Source: a bacterium (lineage in GTDB: Bacteria; Ratteibacteria; UBA8468; B48-G9; JAFGKM01). Taken from it: 6,989 bases of DNA. Made by a program: the position numbers and the translations under genes. The stretch lies in the NCBI GenBank assembly GCA_021160565.1, contig JAGHCG010000151.1:1-6989 (forward strand), given 5' to 3'. Positions 1 to 6,311 of the stretch are shown one piece after another; position 1 is the stretch's first letter, and each line of letters opens with the position of its first letter. A model generated the notes under the pieces. It saw nothing but the letters and a program-made list of their open reading frames with translations, had not been told where the DNA came from and did no database searches.

Positions 1-156
1 AAATTGGATAATTGAGATAACATAATTTTGAGTTGAAAATTTAGGGATTAGCGATTTTGGGGTCTTAAGTCATTGATTATTATGCTCTTTGAAAGCCCGC
101 GTCAGAATGATGGACCCGATTTTCAGGGGATTACGAGGGGGGTTATAATCTCAATC

Positions 157-177
157 TGACTAAACCGGGTTCGGTCA
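157..177. repeat. Imperfect palindrome with AAACC-N-GGTT core
   Basis: The two arms TGACTAAACC and GGTTCGGTCA flank a single central G. In RNA they would pair with one G-U wobble and one A-C mismatch. The AAACC-N-GGTT core and overall size match the two identical 19-bp elements at 6226-6244 and 6288-6306, so this may be a diverged copy of the same element. No T-run follows, so it is not an obvious terminator. It lies about 50 bp upstream of the promoter for the plus-strand gene. Confidence 0.35.
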
Positions 178-180
178 ATT

Positions 181-216
181 CAGGGGGCGGGATTCTAAAA
201 CCATTTTCTCCCCCTG
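181..216 (+). repeat. Inverted repeat CAGGGGG / CCCCCTG
   Basis: A perfect 7-bp GC-rich stem is formed by 181-187 and 210-216, with a 22-base loop. It ends 12 bases before the -35 box of the next promoter. There is no U-tract after it, so it does not read as a classical terminator. It could be a structured leader element, or the run of Gs may pair by chance. Confidence 0.3.
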
Positions 217-228
217 GGAGTGAAGAAG

Positions 229-257
229 TTGACGAAAAAAGGAAGATTTAGTTTAAT
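229..257 (+). promoter_or_regulatory. Predicted sigma70-type promoter for the small membrane protein
   Basis: The -35 box is TTGACG (229-234) and the -10 box is TTTAAT (252-257). Each matches consensus at 5 of 6 positions, and they are 17 bases apart, the optimal distance. Transcription would start near 264, leaving a short leader with a G-rich ribosome binding site just before the ATG at 279. This supports the next gene being transcribed on its own. Confidence 0.5.
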
Positions 258-278
258 GTAAAGAAAAAGGGGGGAGAA

Positions 279-602
279 ATGGGAAAAAAGAGAAATGTTA
301 TTATGGCAGGTCTGTTTGTACTCTTCCTCATATTTTTTTCTGTAAGGTTATATTCTATTTCTGATAAGGAACTATCTGAACCAAAACCTGTTTATACTCC
401 AAGATATTCTGTTGTCTTCAGTCCACATGCAAGAGCAGATACTTTTCTTGTTGATGGAGAATATGGAAGGGTATGGCAACTTGTTGAAAATGAAGAACTT
501 GGATTGATTTTTAAAGAACTATATGTGGAAAATAATTTATACTCAAAACCTTACAGAGAAGAATATGATAGAATTCACAAAATAAAACACAGAATAAGAT
601 AA
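279..602 (+). CDS. Small membrane-anchored protein of unknown function
   Basis: This 107-residue protein has not been assigned a function. Residues 1-5 are positively charged and residues 8-26 form one hydrophobic segment, which reads as an uncleaved signal anchor with the C-terminal part outside the membrane. The outer part holds the stretch PHARADTFLVDGEYGRVWQL (residues 49-68). It resembles a short motif seen in assorted hypothetical bacterial proteins, roughly 'DTFLxDxxxGxxWxL', which looks like a small beta-hairpin module. The tail is rich in basic and aromatic residues. The ATG follows AAGGGGGGAG (267-276), a good though G-rich ribosome binding site, and a promoter lies at 229-257. The gene faces the minus-strand operon, with 16 bp between the two stop codons. 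That it is a real gene is well supported; its role is unknown. Confidence 0.7.
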   Translation: MGKKRNVIMAGLFVLFLIFFSVRLYSISDKELSEPKPVYTPRYSVVFSPHARADTFLVDGEYGRVWQLVENEELGLIFKELYVENNLYSKPYREEYDRIHKIKHRIR

Positions 603-618
603 ATTTTTCACCTCACGG

Positions 619-1422
619 CTAAAACCGATTTTCTTCGGAGAGGACAGGGTTTTTGAGGGTGCCTATTCCTTCTATGTAAATTTCAACTGTATCTCCTTCT
701 TTTAAAAAAACTGGTGGATTTTTTGCAAAACCAACTCCTTCAGGTGTTCCTGTAAGAATAATTGTTTCAGGAAGGAGTGTCATCTGTTTTGAAAGATAAC
801 TGACTATCTGGAAGACATTGAATATCATATACTTTGTGGAGGAATTTTGCATCACTTCCCCATTAACTTTTGAAATTATTTTCAGGTCAGATGTATCCAG
901 TTCTGTTTCAATCCATGGACCAACAGGACAGAATGTATCAAAGGATTTTGCTCTTACCCACTGTTTATCCTTTTTCAATTGACAATCTCTTGCAGTTACA
1001 TCATTACCGCACATGTATCCAAAAATGTACTCTTCTGCTTCCTCTTCTCTAATATTTTTACACTTTTTCCCTATCACAATTACAAGTTCTGCTTCATAAT
1101 CCACCTCATCAGGAGCAACAGAAGGAAGAATTATAGGAGAAAGATGAGATGTAATGGAATTTGTACCCTTTAAAAATATAACAGGTTCTTCAGGAAGAGA
1201 CATTTTACTTTCTTTTGCATGATTTTTGTAGTTTAAACCAAGTGCTATTATATTTGGAGGATTACAAGGTGGAAGGAATTTCTCTATCTCTTGAAAAGTG
1301 ATAACTTCTCCTGTTTTCTTTATTTCTGAATAAAATGGGGAACTTTCAAGAATACAAACTTTATCTCCTTCCACCACACCATAATTTTCTTTTCCTTTAT
1401 ACAGGAATTTGAGAATTTTCAT
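619..1422 (-). CDS. Fumarylacetoacetate hydrolase (FAH) family protein
   Basis: This 267-residue protein is a full-length single-domain member of the FAH superfamily. These are metal-dependent enzymes that cleave, isomerise or decarboxylate small beta-dicarbonyl acids. Family motifs are in the expected order: YKNHAKE (65-71), the metal-ligand block DYEAEL (108-113, ligands E110 and E112), GNDVTARD (139-146, ligand D141), KSFDTFCPVGPW (159-170), LTGTPEGVG (223-231) and IEGIGTLKN (250-258). The N-terminal ~55 residues match the small extra domain of this subgroup. It resembles acylpyruvate hydrolase/FAHD1-like and '2-hydroxyhepta-2,4-diene-1,7-dioate isomerase' annotations; the substrate cannot be read from sequence, and oxaloacetate chemistry is one possibility. 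It is the last gene of the operon. Its ATG overlaps the preceding stop as ATGA, and no strong ribosome binding site is visible, so translation is probably coupled. No aromatic-degradation genes are nearby. Confidence 0.88.
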   Translation of the reverse strand: MKILKFLYKGKENYGVVEGDKVCILESSPFYSEIKKTGEVITFQEIEKFLPPCNPPNIIALGLNYKNHAKESKMSLPEEPVIFLKGTNSITSHLSPIILPSVAPDEVDYEAELVIVIGKKCKNIREEEAEEYIFGYMCGNDVTARDCQLKKDKQWVRAKSFDTFCPVGPWIETELDTSDLKIISKVNGEVMQNSSTKYMIFNVFQIVSYLSKQMTLLPETIILTGTPEGVGFAKNPPVFLKEGDTVEIYIEGIGTLKNPVLSEENRF

Positions 1423-3353
1423 GTCTTTTTAAGGTATGTGTAATGTCTTGCTTCTCTTAAAGGAGAAAATGGTTTCCCACCGCCTTCAAAAAATTTGGTG
1501 AAAAATTCAAGATATTGCAATCTGCTGGTATGGACATATCCACCAAGTAAATTTATTGCAAGGTTTCCAAAATGGCCTATTATAAAAAGTAAAGGTGCTA
1601 TTATTATTCCTGCAAACGGTATCCCTTTTGCCATAAATACCATTTCATTTACCACAAGAGCAAGAACTCCTGTTGTAAGTCCAAGACCAAAAAGACGGCT
1701 GTAACTTAAAACATCTCCAAGTAAATTGCTTGCAATTACACTGTAAACTCCATAGAAAGCCCAGAATAATTTCATCATCAAACCCTTTTGAGTTTTCGCT
1801 TTTGAAACCATAAGATAGAGGAAGCAACCACCAAGGAGAATTATATAAAAAATGGGTATGCCCTTTCCTTTAATTACATTTAAAATAACTACAGCAACAA
1901 GAACCTGAATTAAAAGAAGAGTAATTGCTTCACCTGAATTTTTAATTCCATATCTTCTGAGAGAATTATAAAGATTTAAAATAAGTCCCCAGATAATCTG
2001 AACATATCCTATAACAAGTGCCCATGCAAGAAACATAAATGCGTTGTTTCCACTTTCAAGAGGGTTCAATATTACAAGAGAGCCAAGAGTTTTTCTTAAA
2101 ATTGAATTTTCTGAAGTTCTTGAAAGCAAATCTCCAAACCATCCTCCAGTTATCATTCCAAAAAGAAAAGTTGCAATTCCACTGTAAAGAAGGAGTTTGA
2201 AAAATTTAAGAAATGTTGGAAAGAGTTTAAATTTTTTCATAAAAAGAAGGGAAAGAATTATTAAAATCAATCCATATCCAGCATCTGTAAGGCAGAAAGC
2301 AAAGGAAATGGCAAAGAAAAGAGATAAAGGTCCTGTCGGGTCAATATTTCTGTAAACTGGTCTTCCGTAAAGGTCTGTCACGACCTCAAATGGCTGGATT
2401 ACTTTTGGGTTTTCAAGGTCAATGGGAATATTTTCTTCTGGAGAAGGGTCTGAGATATAAAGATAACTTTCCGGTAAATTCTCCTTAACAAAATTTTTAA
2501 AGTATTTAATATCTTTTTCTTTAATCCAGCCGGAAAATCCCTTCACAAATTTTGAAATGCCAAGTTTTTCTCTTGCATCAAGATAATTGAGTATTGTGCT
2601 GAAATAGTCATAAAGAACAAAAATTCTGTATTTTATTTCCTTTATCTTTTCAAGTTTCTTCTCAATTTTTTCTTTCTCTACTGTATTTTTTTTCTTTATT
2701 TCTTCAAGTTTTTCTATTATCTCTTTCGGTCTTCTATTCCATCTTCTCACAAATATCTGTTTTCCTTTAATTTCCCTCACAAATTCTTCTATTTTTTCCT
2801 TCTTTTCTTTCGGGAAAATCATCAGGTATATATTTTCTTTTTCTGTTTCCCCAACTTTATCTATTGCAACCTCTTCAATTTCAGAAGGGATTTTGATTTT
2901 TTTGCTTAAGGAAAAGAGAAGGAAAGAAAAATTTTTGAGAGAAAAAAGGTCAGAAAAATTTATATCCAGTTCTTTAAGAGGCAAAATTTCCTCAATTAAA
3001 TTCTCTATTCTATGATTTATCTTTTCTCTTCTTTCAATCTCTTTCAGAAGTGATGAGAAATATTCAAAATATTTATCAAGAGGGAAGTTTTCAACTATTT
3101 CTCTTTCCTCCTTTTCAGTTAGAACAATTTTTCCAGAAAACTCTTTTTTCTCCACCCTTTTCAAAACATTTTTGAGAAAATTAATTTTCCTTATATTTTC
3201 CTCAATTTCTATTTTCTCAACCTTCAAATTTTTAAACTCAAAATTTTCAGGAAGTTGCTCAATTTCAACAACACCTGCTTTCTGTAATTTTTTAAGGATT
3301 TCAGATGGCTCTGAAGTAAAAAACAAATTAAATTTTTTCATTCTTGATATCAT
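1419..3353 (-). CDS. V/A-type ATP synthase subunit I (membrane stator subunit)
   Basis: This 644-residue protein is the bacterial/archaeal equivalent of eukaryotic subunit a. It forms the ion half-channels beside the rotor ring and connects to the peripheral stalks. The N-terminal half (about 1-320) is soluble and rich in Lys and Glu, with likely coiled coils near 45-120 and 205-245. The C-terminal half has seven or eight membrane segments. Hallmarks are NIDPTGPLSLFF (336-347), LTDAGYG (355-361), GDVLSYSRLFGLGL (546-559), GHFGNLAINLLGG (593-605) and FFTKFFEGGGKPF (617-629). R553 and R611 sit where the two conserved ion-path arginines of this family lie (my alignment by eye). ATG 3353 is preferred over ATG 3341 because AAGGAG lies 5 bases before it, and it overlaps the argJ stop (ATGA). 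No other ATPase subunit gene is in the window, although these usually form one cluster. Whether it moves H+ or Na+ cannot be told. Confidence 0.92.
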   Translation of the reverse strand: MISRMKKFNLFFTSEPSEILKKLQKAGVVEIEQLPENFEFKNLKVEKIEIEENIRKINFLKNVLKRVEKKEFSGKIVLTEKEEREIVENFPLDKYFEYFSSLLKEIERREKINHRIENLIEEILPLKELDINFSDLFSLKNFSFLLFSLSKKIKIPSEIEEVAIDKVGETEKENIYLMIFPKEKKEKIEEFVREIKGKQIFVRRWNRRPKEIIEKLEEIKKKNTVEKEKIEKKLEKIKEIKYRIFVLYDYFSTILNYLDAREKLGISKFVKGFSGWIKEKDIKYFKNFVKENLPESYLYISDPSPEENIPIDLENPKVIQPFEVVTDLYGRPVYRNIDPTGPLSLFFAISFAFCLTDAGYGLILIILSLLFMKKFKLFPTFLKFFKLLLYSGIATFLFGMITGGWFGDLLSRTSENSILRKTLGSLVILNPLESGNNAFMFLAWALVIGYVQIIWGLILNLYNSLRRYGIKNSGEAITLLLIQVLVAVVILNVIKGKGIPIFYIILLGGCFLYLMVSKAKTQKGLMMKLFWAFYGVYSVIASNLLGDVLSYSRLFGLGLTTGVLALVVNEMVFMAKGIPFAGIIIAPLLFIIGHFGNLAINLLGGYVHTSRLQYLEFFTKFFEGGGKPFSPLREARHYTYLKKT

Positions 3354-4543
3354 GAGTACTCCTTATTTATCCTCACATATTCTTCTGTTAAATCACATCC
3401 CCAGGCAGTTGCCTGGAAATTTCCCTTTTTAAGGTCTATCTCAATTCTTATCTCTTTATTATACATCAACTTTCTCAATTTTTCCTCATCAAATTTTACC
3501 GGTTTCCCATCAAATACTTTAATTCCGCAGATTGAAACTTCCATTTTCTTCTCATTCAATTTTGCTTCAGCAGAACCAGCAGCAGCAACTATTCTTCCCC
3601 AGTTTGGTGAAGCACCTGCTATTGCTGATTTGACAAGATATGAACCTGCCACCTTTTTTGCAATTCTCCTTACATCTTTTTTACACCATCCGCCTTTCAC
3701 AACCACTTCAATAAACTTTTTCGCTCCCTCACCATCTTTTGCTATCATTTTTGCCAGTTCTACACACACTTTCTCAAGTGCAAGATAAAATTTCTCATAT
3801 TCAGGTGTATCCAGATGTATTCTTTCATTTTTTGCCTGTCCATTTGCCAGACAAACAACCATATCGTTTGTGCTTCTATCTCCATCAATGTTAATCATAT
3901 TGAATGAATTTTCAACAGATTCTTTTAATGCTTTCTCTAAAGCATCTCTCTTTATAACTGCATCTGTAGTTATAAAGGCAAGCATAGTTGCCATATTCGG
4001 ATTTATCATCCCTGCTCCCTTTGCCATTCCTCCTATTACAACTTCCTTTTTCCTTCCTGAAATTCCTGTATCAATCTGAAATTCTTTTATAAATGTATCT
4101 GTTGTGATTATTCCCTCTGCTGCTTCTTTATGTTTTTCTCTTCCCATATTCTTTACAAGATTTTCAAGAGAAGAGGAAATTTCATCAAAAGGGAAGGGTT
4201 TACCTATTATTCCTGTTGAAGCAATGAGAATTGACCTGTGGGGTATTTTGAGAATTTCTGAAAGTTTTTTTATAATCATTTTTGTTTTTTCATAATTTTC
4301 TTTCCCATTGCATGCGTTTGCATTTCCACTGTTTATTATAACTGCCTGAATATCATTTCTTATATTATTCAAACTCCACAAAACACTATATGATTTGAAT
4401 TTATTTGTTGTGAAAGTTCCTGCGGCAACACATGGAGTTTCTGAAAAAATAAGAGACAAATCTTTTTTCCCGTTTCCTTTTATTCCACAGGAAATTCCAC
4501 TGGCATAAAAACCAGAAGGATAAGTTATTCCACCTGTTTCCAT
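3350..4543 (-). CDS. argJ: Glutamate N-acetyltransferase / ornithine acetyltransferase ArgJ
   Basis: ArgJ moves the acetyl group from N-acetylornithine to glutamate, recycling it in arginine synthesis. Some members also make N-acetylglutamate from acetyl-CoA. The 397-residue length is normal. The precursor cleaves itself at a conserved Ala-Thr bond, visible here in NPNMATMLAF (181-190). Thr186 becomes the N-terminal nucleophile of the beta chain, giving an alpha chain of about 185 and a beta chain of about 211 residues. Other motifs are NSGNANACNG (71-80), STGIIG (109-114, with the oxyanion-hole Thr-Gly), KDGEGA (269-274), SPNWGRI (312-318) and the typical tail YVRINKEYS. The ATG overlaps the end of ispD by 19 bp and has GGTGGAAG just upstream. 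No other arginine gene is in the window. Whether the enzyme is mono- or bifunctional cannot be decided from sequence. Confidence 0.96.
   Translation of the reverse strand: METGGITYPSGFYASGISCGIKGNGKKDLSLIFSETPCVAAGTFTTNKFKSYSVLWSLNNIRNDIQAVIINSGNANACNGKENYEKTKMIIKKLSEILKIPHRSILIASTGIIGKPFPFDEISSSLENLVKNMGREKHKEAAEGIITTDTFIKEFQIDTGISGRKKEVVIGGMAKGAGMINPNMATMLAFITTDAVIKRDALEKALKESVENSFNMINIDGDRSTNDMVVCLANGQAKNERIHLDTPEYEKFYLALEKVCVELAKMIAKDGEGAKKFIEVVVKGGWCKKDVRRIAKKVAGSYLVKSAIAGASPNWGRIVAAAGSAEAKLNEKKMEVSICGIKVFDGKPVKFDEEKLRKLMYNKEIRIEIDLKKGNFQATAWGCDLTEEYVRINKEYS
3359..3364 (-). promoter_or_regulatory. Ribosome binding site deciding the ATPase subunit I start
   Basis: AAGGAG lies inside the end of argJ, 5 bases upstream of the ATG at 3353. 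The in-frame ATG at 3341 would be 17 bases away, which is too far. The first Met is therefore the likely start, and translation here need not depend only on coupling to argJ. Confidence 0.65.
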
Positions 4544-5202
4544 TCTTCCACCATAATTTCTGCTATTTTCAAATCAACCGGATATGTTATTTTTATATTT
4601 TCCTGTTCTCCTTCTACAGAATAAACTTTCATTCCCATCCTTTCAACCAGTATTGCATCATCACTCCCAAAAACATTTTTTCTTTCCGCTTCCCTGTATG
4701 CTTTTTTTATTATTTCTACTTTAAAACCCTGTGGAGTTTGAACTGCAAATATTTTTTTTCTATCAAGGGTTTTAACAACAAAATCTCCATCTATTTGTTT
4801 CAATGTATCTTTAACTTCAACAGAAGGAATACATGCTCCATATTTTTCAGCACCTTCTATAACTCTTTTAATAAGATTTTCAGAAAGAAATGGTCTGGCA
4901 ACATCATGAATTAGAACAATCCCATTTTTATTTTCCAGAATATCCAGACCATTTTTAACTGAATTGTATCTTTCCTTCCCACCAGATATTACTTTTATTC
5001 CCTGAAATTCCTTTTCCAGTTTTTCTTTCCATTCTTTAAGGTAATCTTCTGGGAAAACCAGAATTATTTCATCAACTTTCCTGTAAAATTTCAGAAGAGA
5101 ATAATAAAAGATTTCCTTTCCACCTATCCTTATGAATGCTTTGGGAACAGAAGAAGAAAGTCTTTCTCCTTTTCCTGCTCCAACCAGAATGGCGCTTATC
5201 AT
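4525..5202 (-). CDS. ispD: 2-C-methyl-D-erythritol 4-phosphate cytidylyltransferase IspD
   Basis: IspD joins CTP and methylerythritol 4-phosphate to give CDP-methylerythritol, the third step of the non-mevalonate isoprenoid pathway, in the cytoplasm. At 225 residues it is full length. Family motifs are GAGKGERLSSSVPKAF (8-23, with nucleotide-binding R14 and K21), HDVARP (99-104; the usual form is HDAARP, metal-binding D100), TLDR (145-148), TPQGF (156-160), SDDA (180-183, usually TDDA) and NIKITYPVDL (202-211, K204). All residues expected for substrate binding are present. The start is fixed by the ATGA overlap with the PIN-TRAM gene. No strong ribosome binding site is seen, so translation is probably coupled. 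IspF, often next to or fused with IspD, is not in this window. Confidence 0.95.
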   Translation of the reverse strand: MISAILVGAGKGERLSSSVPKAFIRIGGKEIFYYSLLKFYRKVDEIILVFPEDYLKEWKEKLEKEFQGIKVISGGKERYNSVKNGLDILENKNGIVLIHDVARPFLSENLIKRVIEGAEKYGACIPSVEVKDTLKQIDGDFVVKTLDRKKIFAVQTPQGFKVEIIKKAYREAERKNVFGSDDAILVERMGMKVYSVEGEQENIKITYPVDLKIAEIMVEEWKQVE

Positions 5203-6167
5203 TTTAATTTTGCAAAGATAATTCTTCCTGTTGATGTCTGAATGGCACTATCTATTACTATATCCACCACTTTCCCAACATATTTTGAAGCATGCTCAAC
5301 CACAACCATTGTTCCATCTTCAAGATATCCAACTCCCTGACCCGCCTCTTTTCCTTCCTTCACAATTTTAAGAGATATTTCTTCTCCACTCATAAGCCGT
5401 GGTCTCATTAAAGTAGCAAGAGTATTTAAATTCAGAACTTTTATATTCTGAACTTCAGCAACTTTTGTGAGATTGAAATCATTTGTGAGAATACTTGCTC
5501 CAAGGTCAGAGGCAAGTTTAACAAGTTTTGCATCAACTGCCTCAATATCCGGATAATCAGCATCATAAATTTTCGCATCAATATTTTCATCCTGTCTGAG
5601 TTTATTCAGAACCTCAAGTCCCCTTCTTCCTCTCTGTCTTTTTATATCACTTGAACAATCTGAAAGGCTGTGAAGTTCCTTTATAACAAACTTTGGAATT
5701 ATAATTTTGTAATCAAGGAAGCCACTTTTTGCAAGTTCATATACTCTACCATCAATCAGAACACTTGTATCAACAACAAGAAGTCTTTCCTCACCTTTTA
5801 TACCTCTCAAAAAAGGAAAAATAAAACCAAGTTCCTCAACTCCCTTAATTCCTACCATCACTCCAAGATATGAAAAGGCAAAATATAAACCAAATCTGAT
5901 GTAATTCTGCTTTACAGGGTCTTCTACTGGAATTAATAAAAAGAAATTTGCAAGTAAAATTGCTGTTAAAAGTGCTACTATAAGCCCACCAACTCCGAGT
6001 AGAAGTTTTTTAAGAGGAATTCTTTCAAGCAACATCTCTACTCCTACAATAACAAGAGCACCAAAAAAACCAATAAGAACACCTATGCCTCTATGAGCAG
6101 GAAATAAATAAAAACCCGTTAAACTGCTCAAAATAACAAAAAAACCTCTTATAAAATTCACACCCAT
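5199..6167 (-). CDS. yacL: Membrane-anchored PIN-TRAM domain protein (YacL-like putative RNase)
   Basis: This is a 322-residue protein when started at the ATG at 6167. Four hydrophobic segments (about 8-23, 26-46, 55-80 and 90-109) anchor it in the membrane. A PIN nuclease domain follows (about 129-250) and then a TRAM RNA-binding domain (about 259-322). The PIN acidic residues are intact: VVDTSVLIDGR (131-141, D133 and D139), E164, D212 and D230 in TNDFN, so metal-dependent cleavage of RNA is plausible. The build matches Bacillus subtilis YacL, whose exact role is not well established. The neighbourhood also matches: radA upstream and ispD downstream, but without disA. An upstream GTG at 6176 would add three residues, but it lies inside the Shine-Dalgarno sequence. 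This is the first gene of the five-gene operon, with a promoter at 6192-6220. Confidence 0.9.
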   Translation of the reverse strand: MGVNFIRGFFVILSSLTGFYLFPAHRGIGVLIGFFGALVIVGVEMLLERIPLKKLLLGVGGLIVALLTAILLANFFLLIPVEDPVKQNYIRFGLYFAFSYLGVMVGIKGVEELGFIFPFLRGIKGEERLLVVDTSVLIDGRVYELAKSGFLDYKIIIPKFVIKELHSLSDCSSDIKRQRGRRGLEVLNKLRQDENIDAKIYDADYPDIEAVDAKLVKLASDLGASILTNDFNLTKVAEVQNIKVLNLNTLATLMRPRLMSGEEISLKIVKEGKEAGQGVGYLEDGTMVVVEHASKYVGKVVDIVIDSAIQTSTGRIIFAKLK

Positions 6168-6172
6168 AAACC

Positions 6173-6183
6173 TCACCTCCTTT
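6173..6183 (-). promoter_or_regulatory. Perfect Shine-Dalgarno site deciding the PIN-TRAM start
   Basis: AAAGGAGGTGA is a full match to the 16S rRNA 3' tail. Its GGAGG core is 8 bases from the ATG at 6167, an ideal distance. The in-frame GTG at 6174-6176 is part of this site and so cannot be the start codon used with it. Confidence 0.8.
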
Positions 6184-6191
6184 ATGCTGTT

Positions 6192-6220
6192 ATTTTATCC
6201 CAAAAAATAAATTTTGTAAA
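6192..6220 (-). promoter_or_regulatory. Predicted sigma70-type promoter for the five-gene operon
   Basis: On the minus strand the -35 box is TTTACA (6215-6220) and the -10 box is TAAAAT (6192-6197). Each matches consensus at 5 of 6 positions, with a 17-base spacer. Transcription would begin near 6185, giving a leader of about 18 bases that starts almost at the Shine-Dalgarno site. One 19-bp near-palindrome ends 5 bp upstream of the -35 box, a position where a regulator could bind. Confidence 0.5.
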
Positions 6221-6225
6221 AATTT

Positions 6226-6244
6226 GGTCAAACCAGGTTTGTCC
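6226..6244. repeat. 19-bp near-palindrome, copy A
   Basis: The sequence GGTCAAACCAGGTTTGTCC has 9-base arms around one central base, with a single mismatched pair. It is identical over all 19 bases to copy B at 6288-6306, with starts 62 bp apart, about six helical turns. It sits just upstream of the predicted -35 box at 6215-6220. It could be an operator, a structural element, or one copy of a dispersed genomic repeat. On the minus strand it is followed by AAATTTTTA, making it a poorer terminator than copy B. Confidence 0.7.
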
Positions 6245-6278
6245 CAGAGACATCTTTGTAAGTAATTGGCTATAAAAG

Positions 6279-6306
6279 AAATAAAAAGGTCAAACCAGGT
6301 TTGTCC
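6279..6306 (-). terminator. Possible intrinsic terminator after radA
   Basis: On the minus strand the palindrome folds as GGACAAAC-CTG-GTTTGACC, eight paired positions with one A-A mismatch and a 3-base loop. It is followed directly by TTTTTATTT. It lies 5 bp past the radA stop. The stem is only moderately strong, and the same 19-mer recurs 62 bp away without an adjacent T-run, so a binding site or dispersed repeat is a real alternative. Confidence 0.45.
6288..6306. repeat. 19-bp near-palindrome, copy B
   Basis: This is identical to copy A (6226-6244). The identity stops exactly at the ends of the 19-base unit and the flanks differ. It begins 5 bp after the radA stop codon and also forms the stem of the possible terminator at 6279-6306. 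Confidence 0.7.
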
Positions 6307-6311
6307 TATTT

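Larger units (their letters stand above)
1..228. other. Non-coding stretch, unusually G-rich, no gene recognised
   Basis: I find no convincing open reading frame here on either strand. The longest plus-strand candidate, at 82-159, would give 25 residues and has no ribosome binding site. From about 98 to 220 the sequence is clearly richer in G and C runs than the coding DNA around it. It contains two inverted repeats (157-177 and 181-216). A perfect TATAAT lies at 144-149, but I see no good -35 box at the right distance. The stretch could be the leader or intergenic region of the next gene, a decayed mobile or dispersed repeat, or a small RNA. The sequence does not decide between these. Confidence 0.5.

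Noticed and set aside
82..159. 25-codon plus-strand reading frame in the G-rich segment
   Set aside because: There is no ribosome binding site, the product is very short with no recognisable features, and it ends inside an inverted repeat.
166..181. tRNA T-arm-like GGTTCG sequence
   Set aside because: No acceptor, D-arm or anticodon stem can be found around it.
625..638. Short CCGA/TCGG hairpin near the convergent gene ends as a terminator
   Set aside because: It has only a 4-bp stem, lies inside the FAH-family coding region and has no following T-run in the right direction.
870..1173. Plus-strand open frames inside the FAH-family gene
   Set aside because: They lie opposite a clearly conserved protein, have no initiation signals, and their translations show no family features.
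1645..1827. 60-codon minus-strand frame in another phase of the ATPase subunit I gene
   Set aside because: It is out of phase with the conserved membrane segment around R553 and has no supporting signals.
3172..3432. 86-codon plus-strand frame across the argJ / ATPase subunit I junction
   Set aside because: It is antisense to two well-supported genes; its hydrophobic look comes from the complement of Lys/Glu-rich codons.
3870..4295. Plus-strand frames opposite argJ
   Set aside because: They are antisense to conserved ArgJ motifs including the cleavage site, with no start signals.
5670..5873. 67-codon plus-strand frame opposite the PIN domain
   Set aside because: It is antisense to conserved catalytic PIN residues, and its low-complexity composition gives no support.
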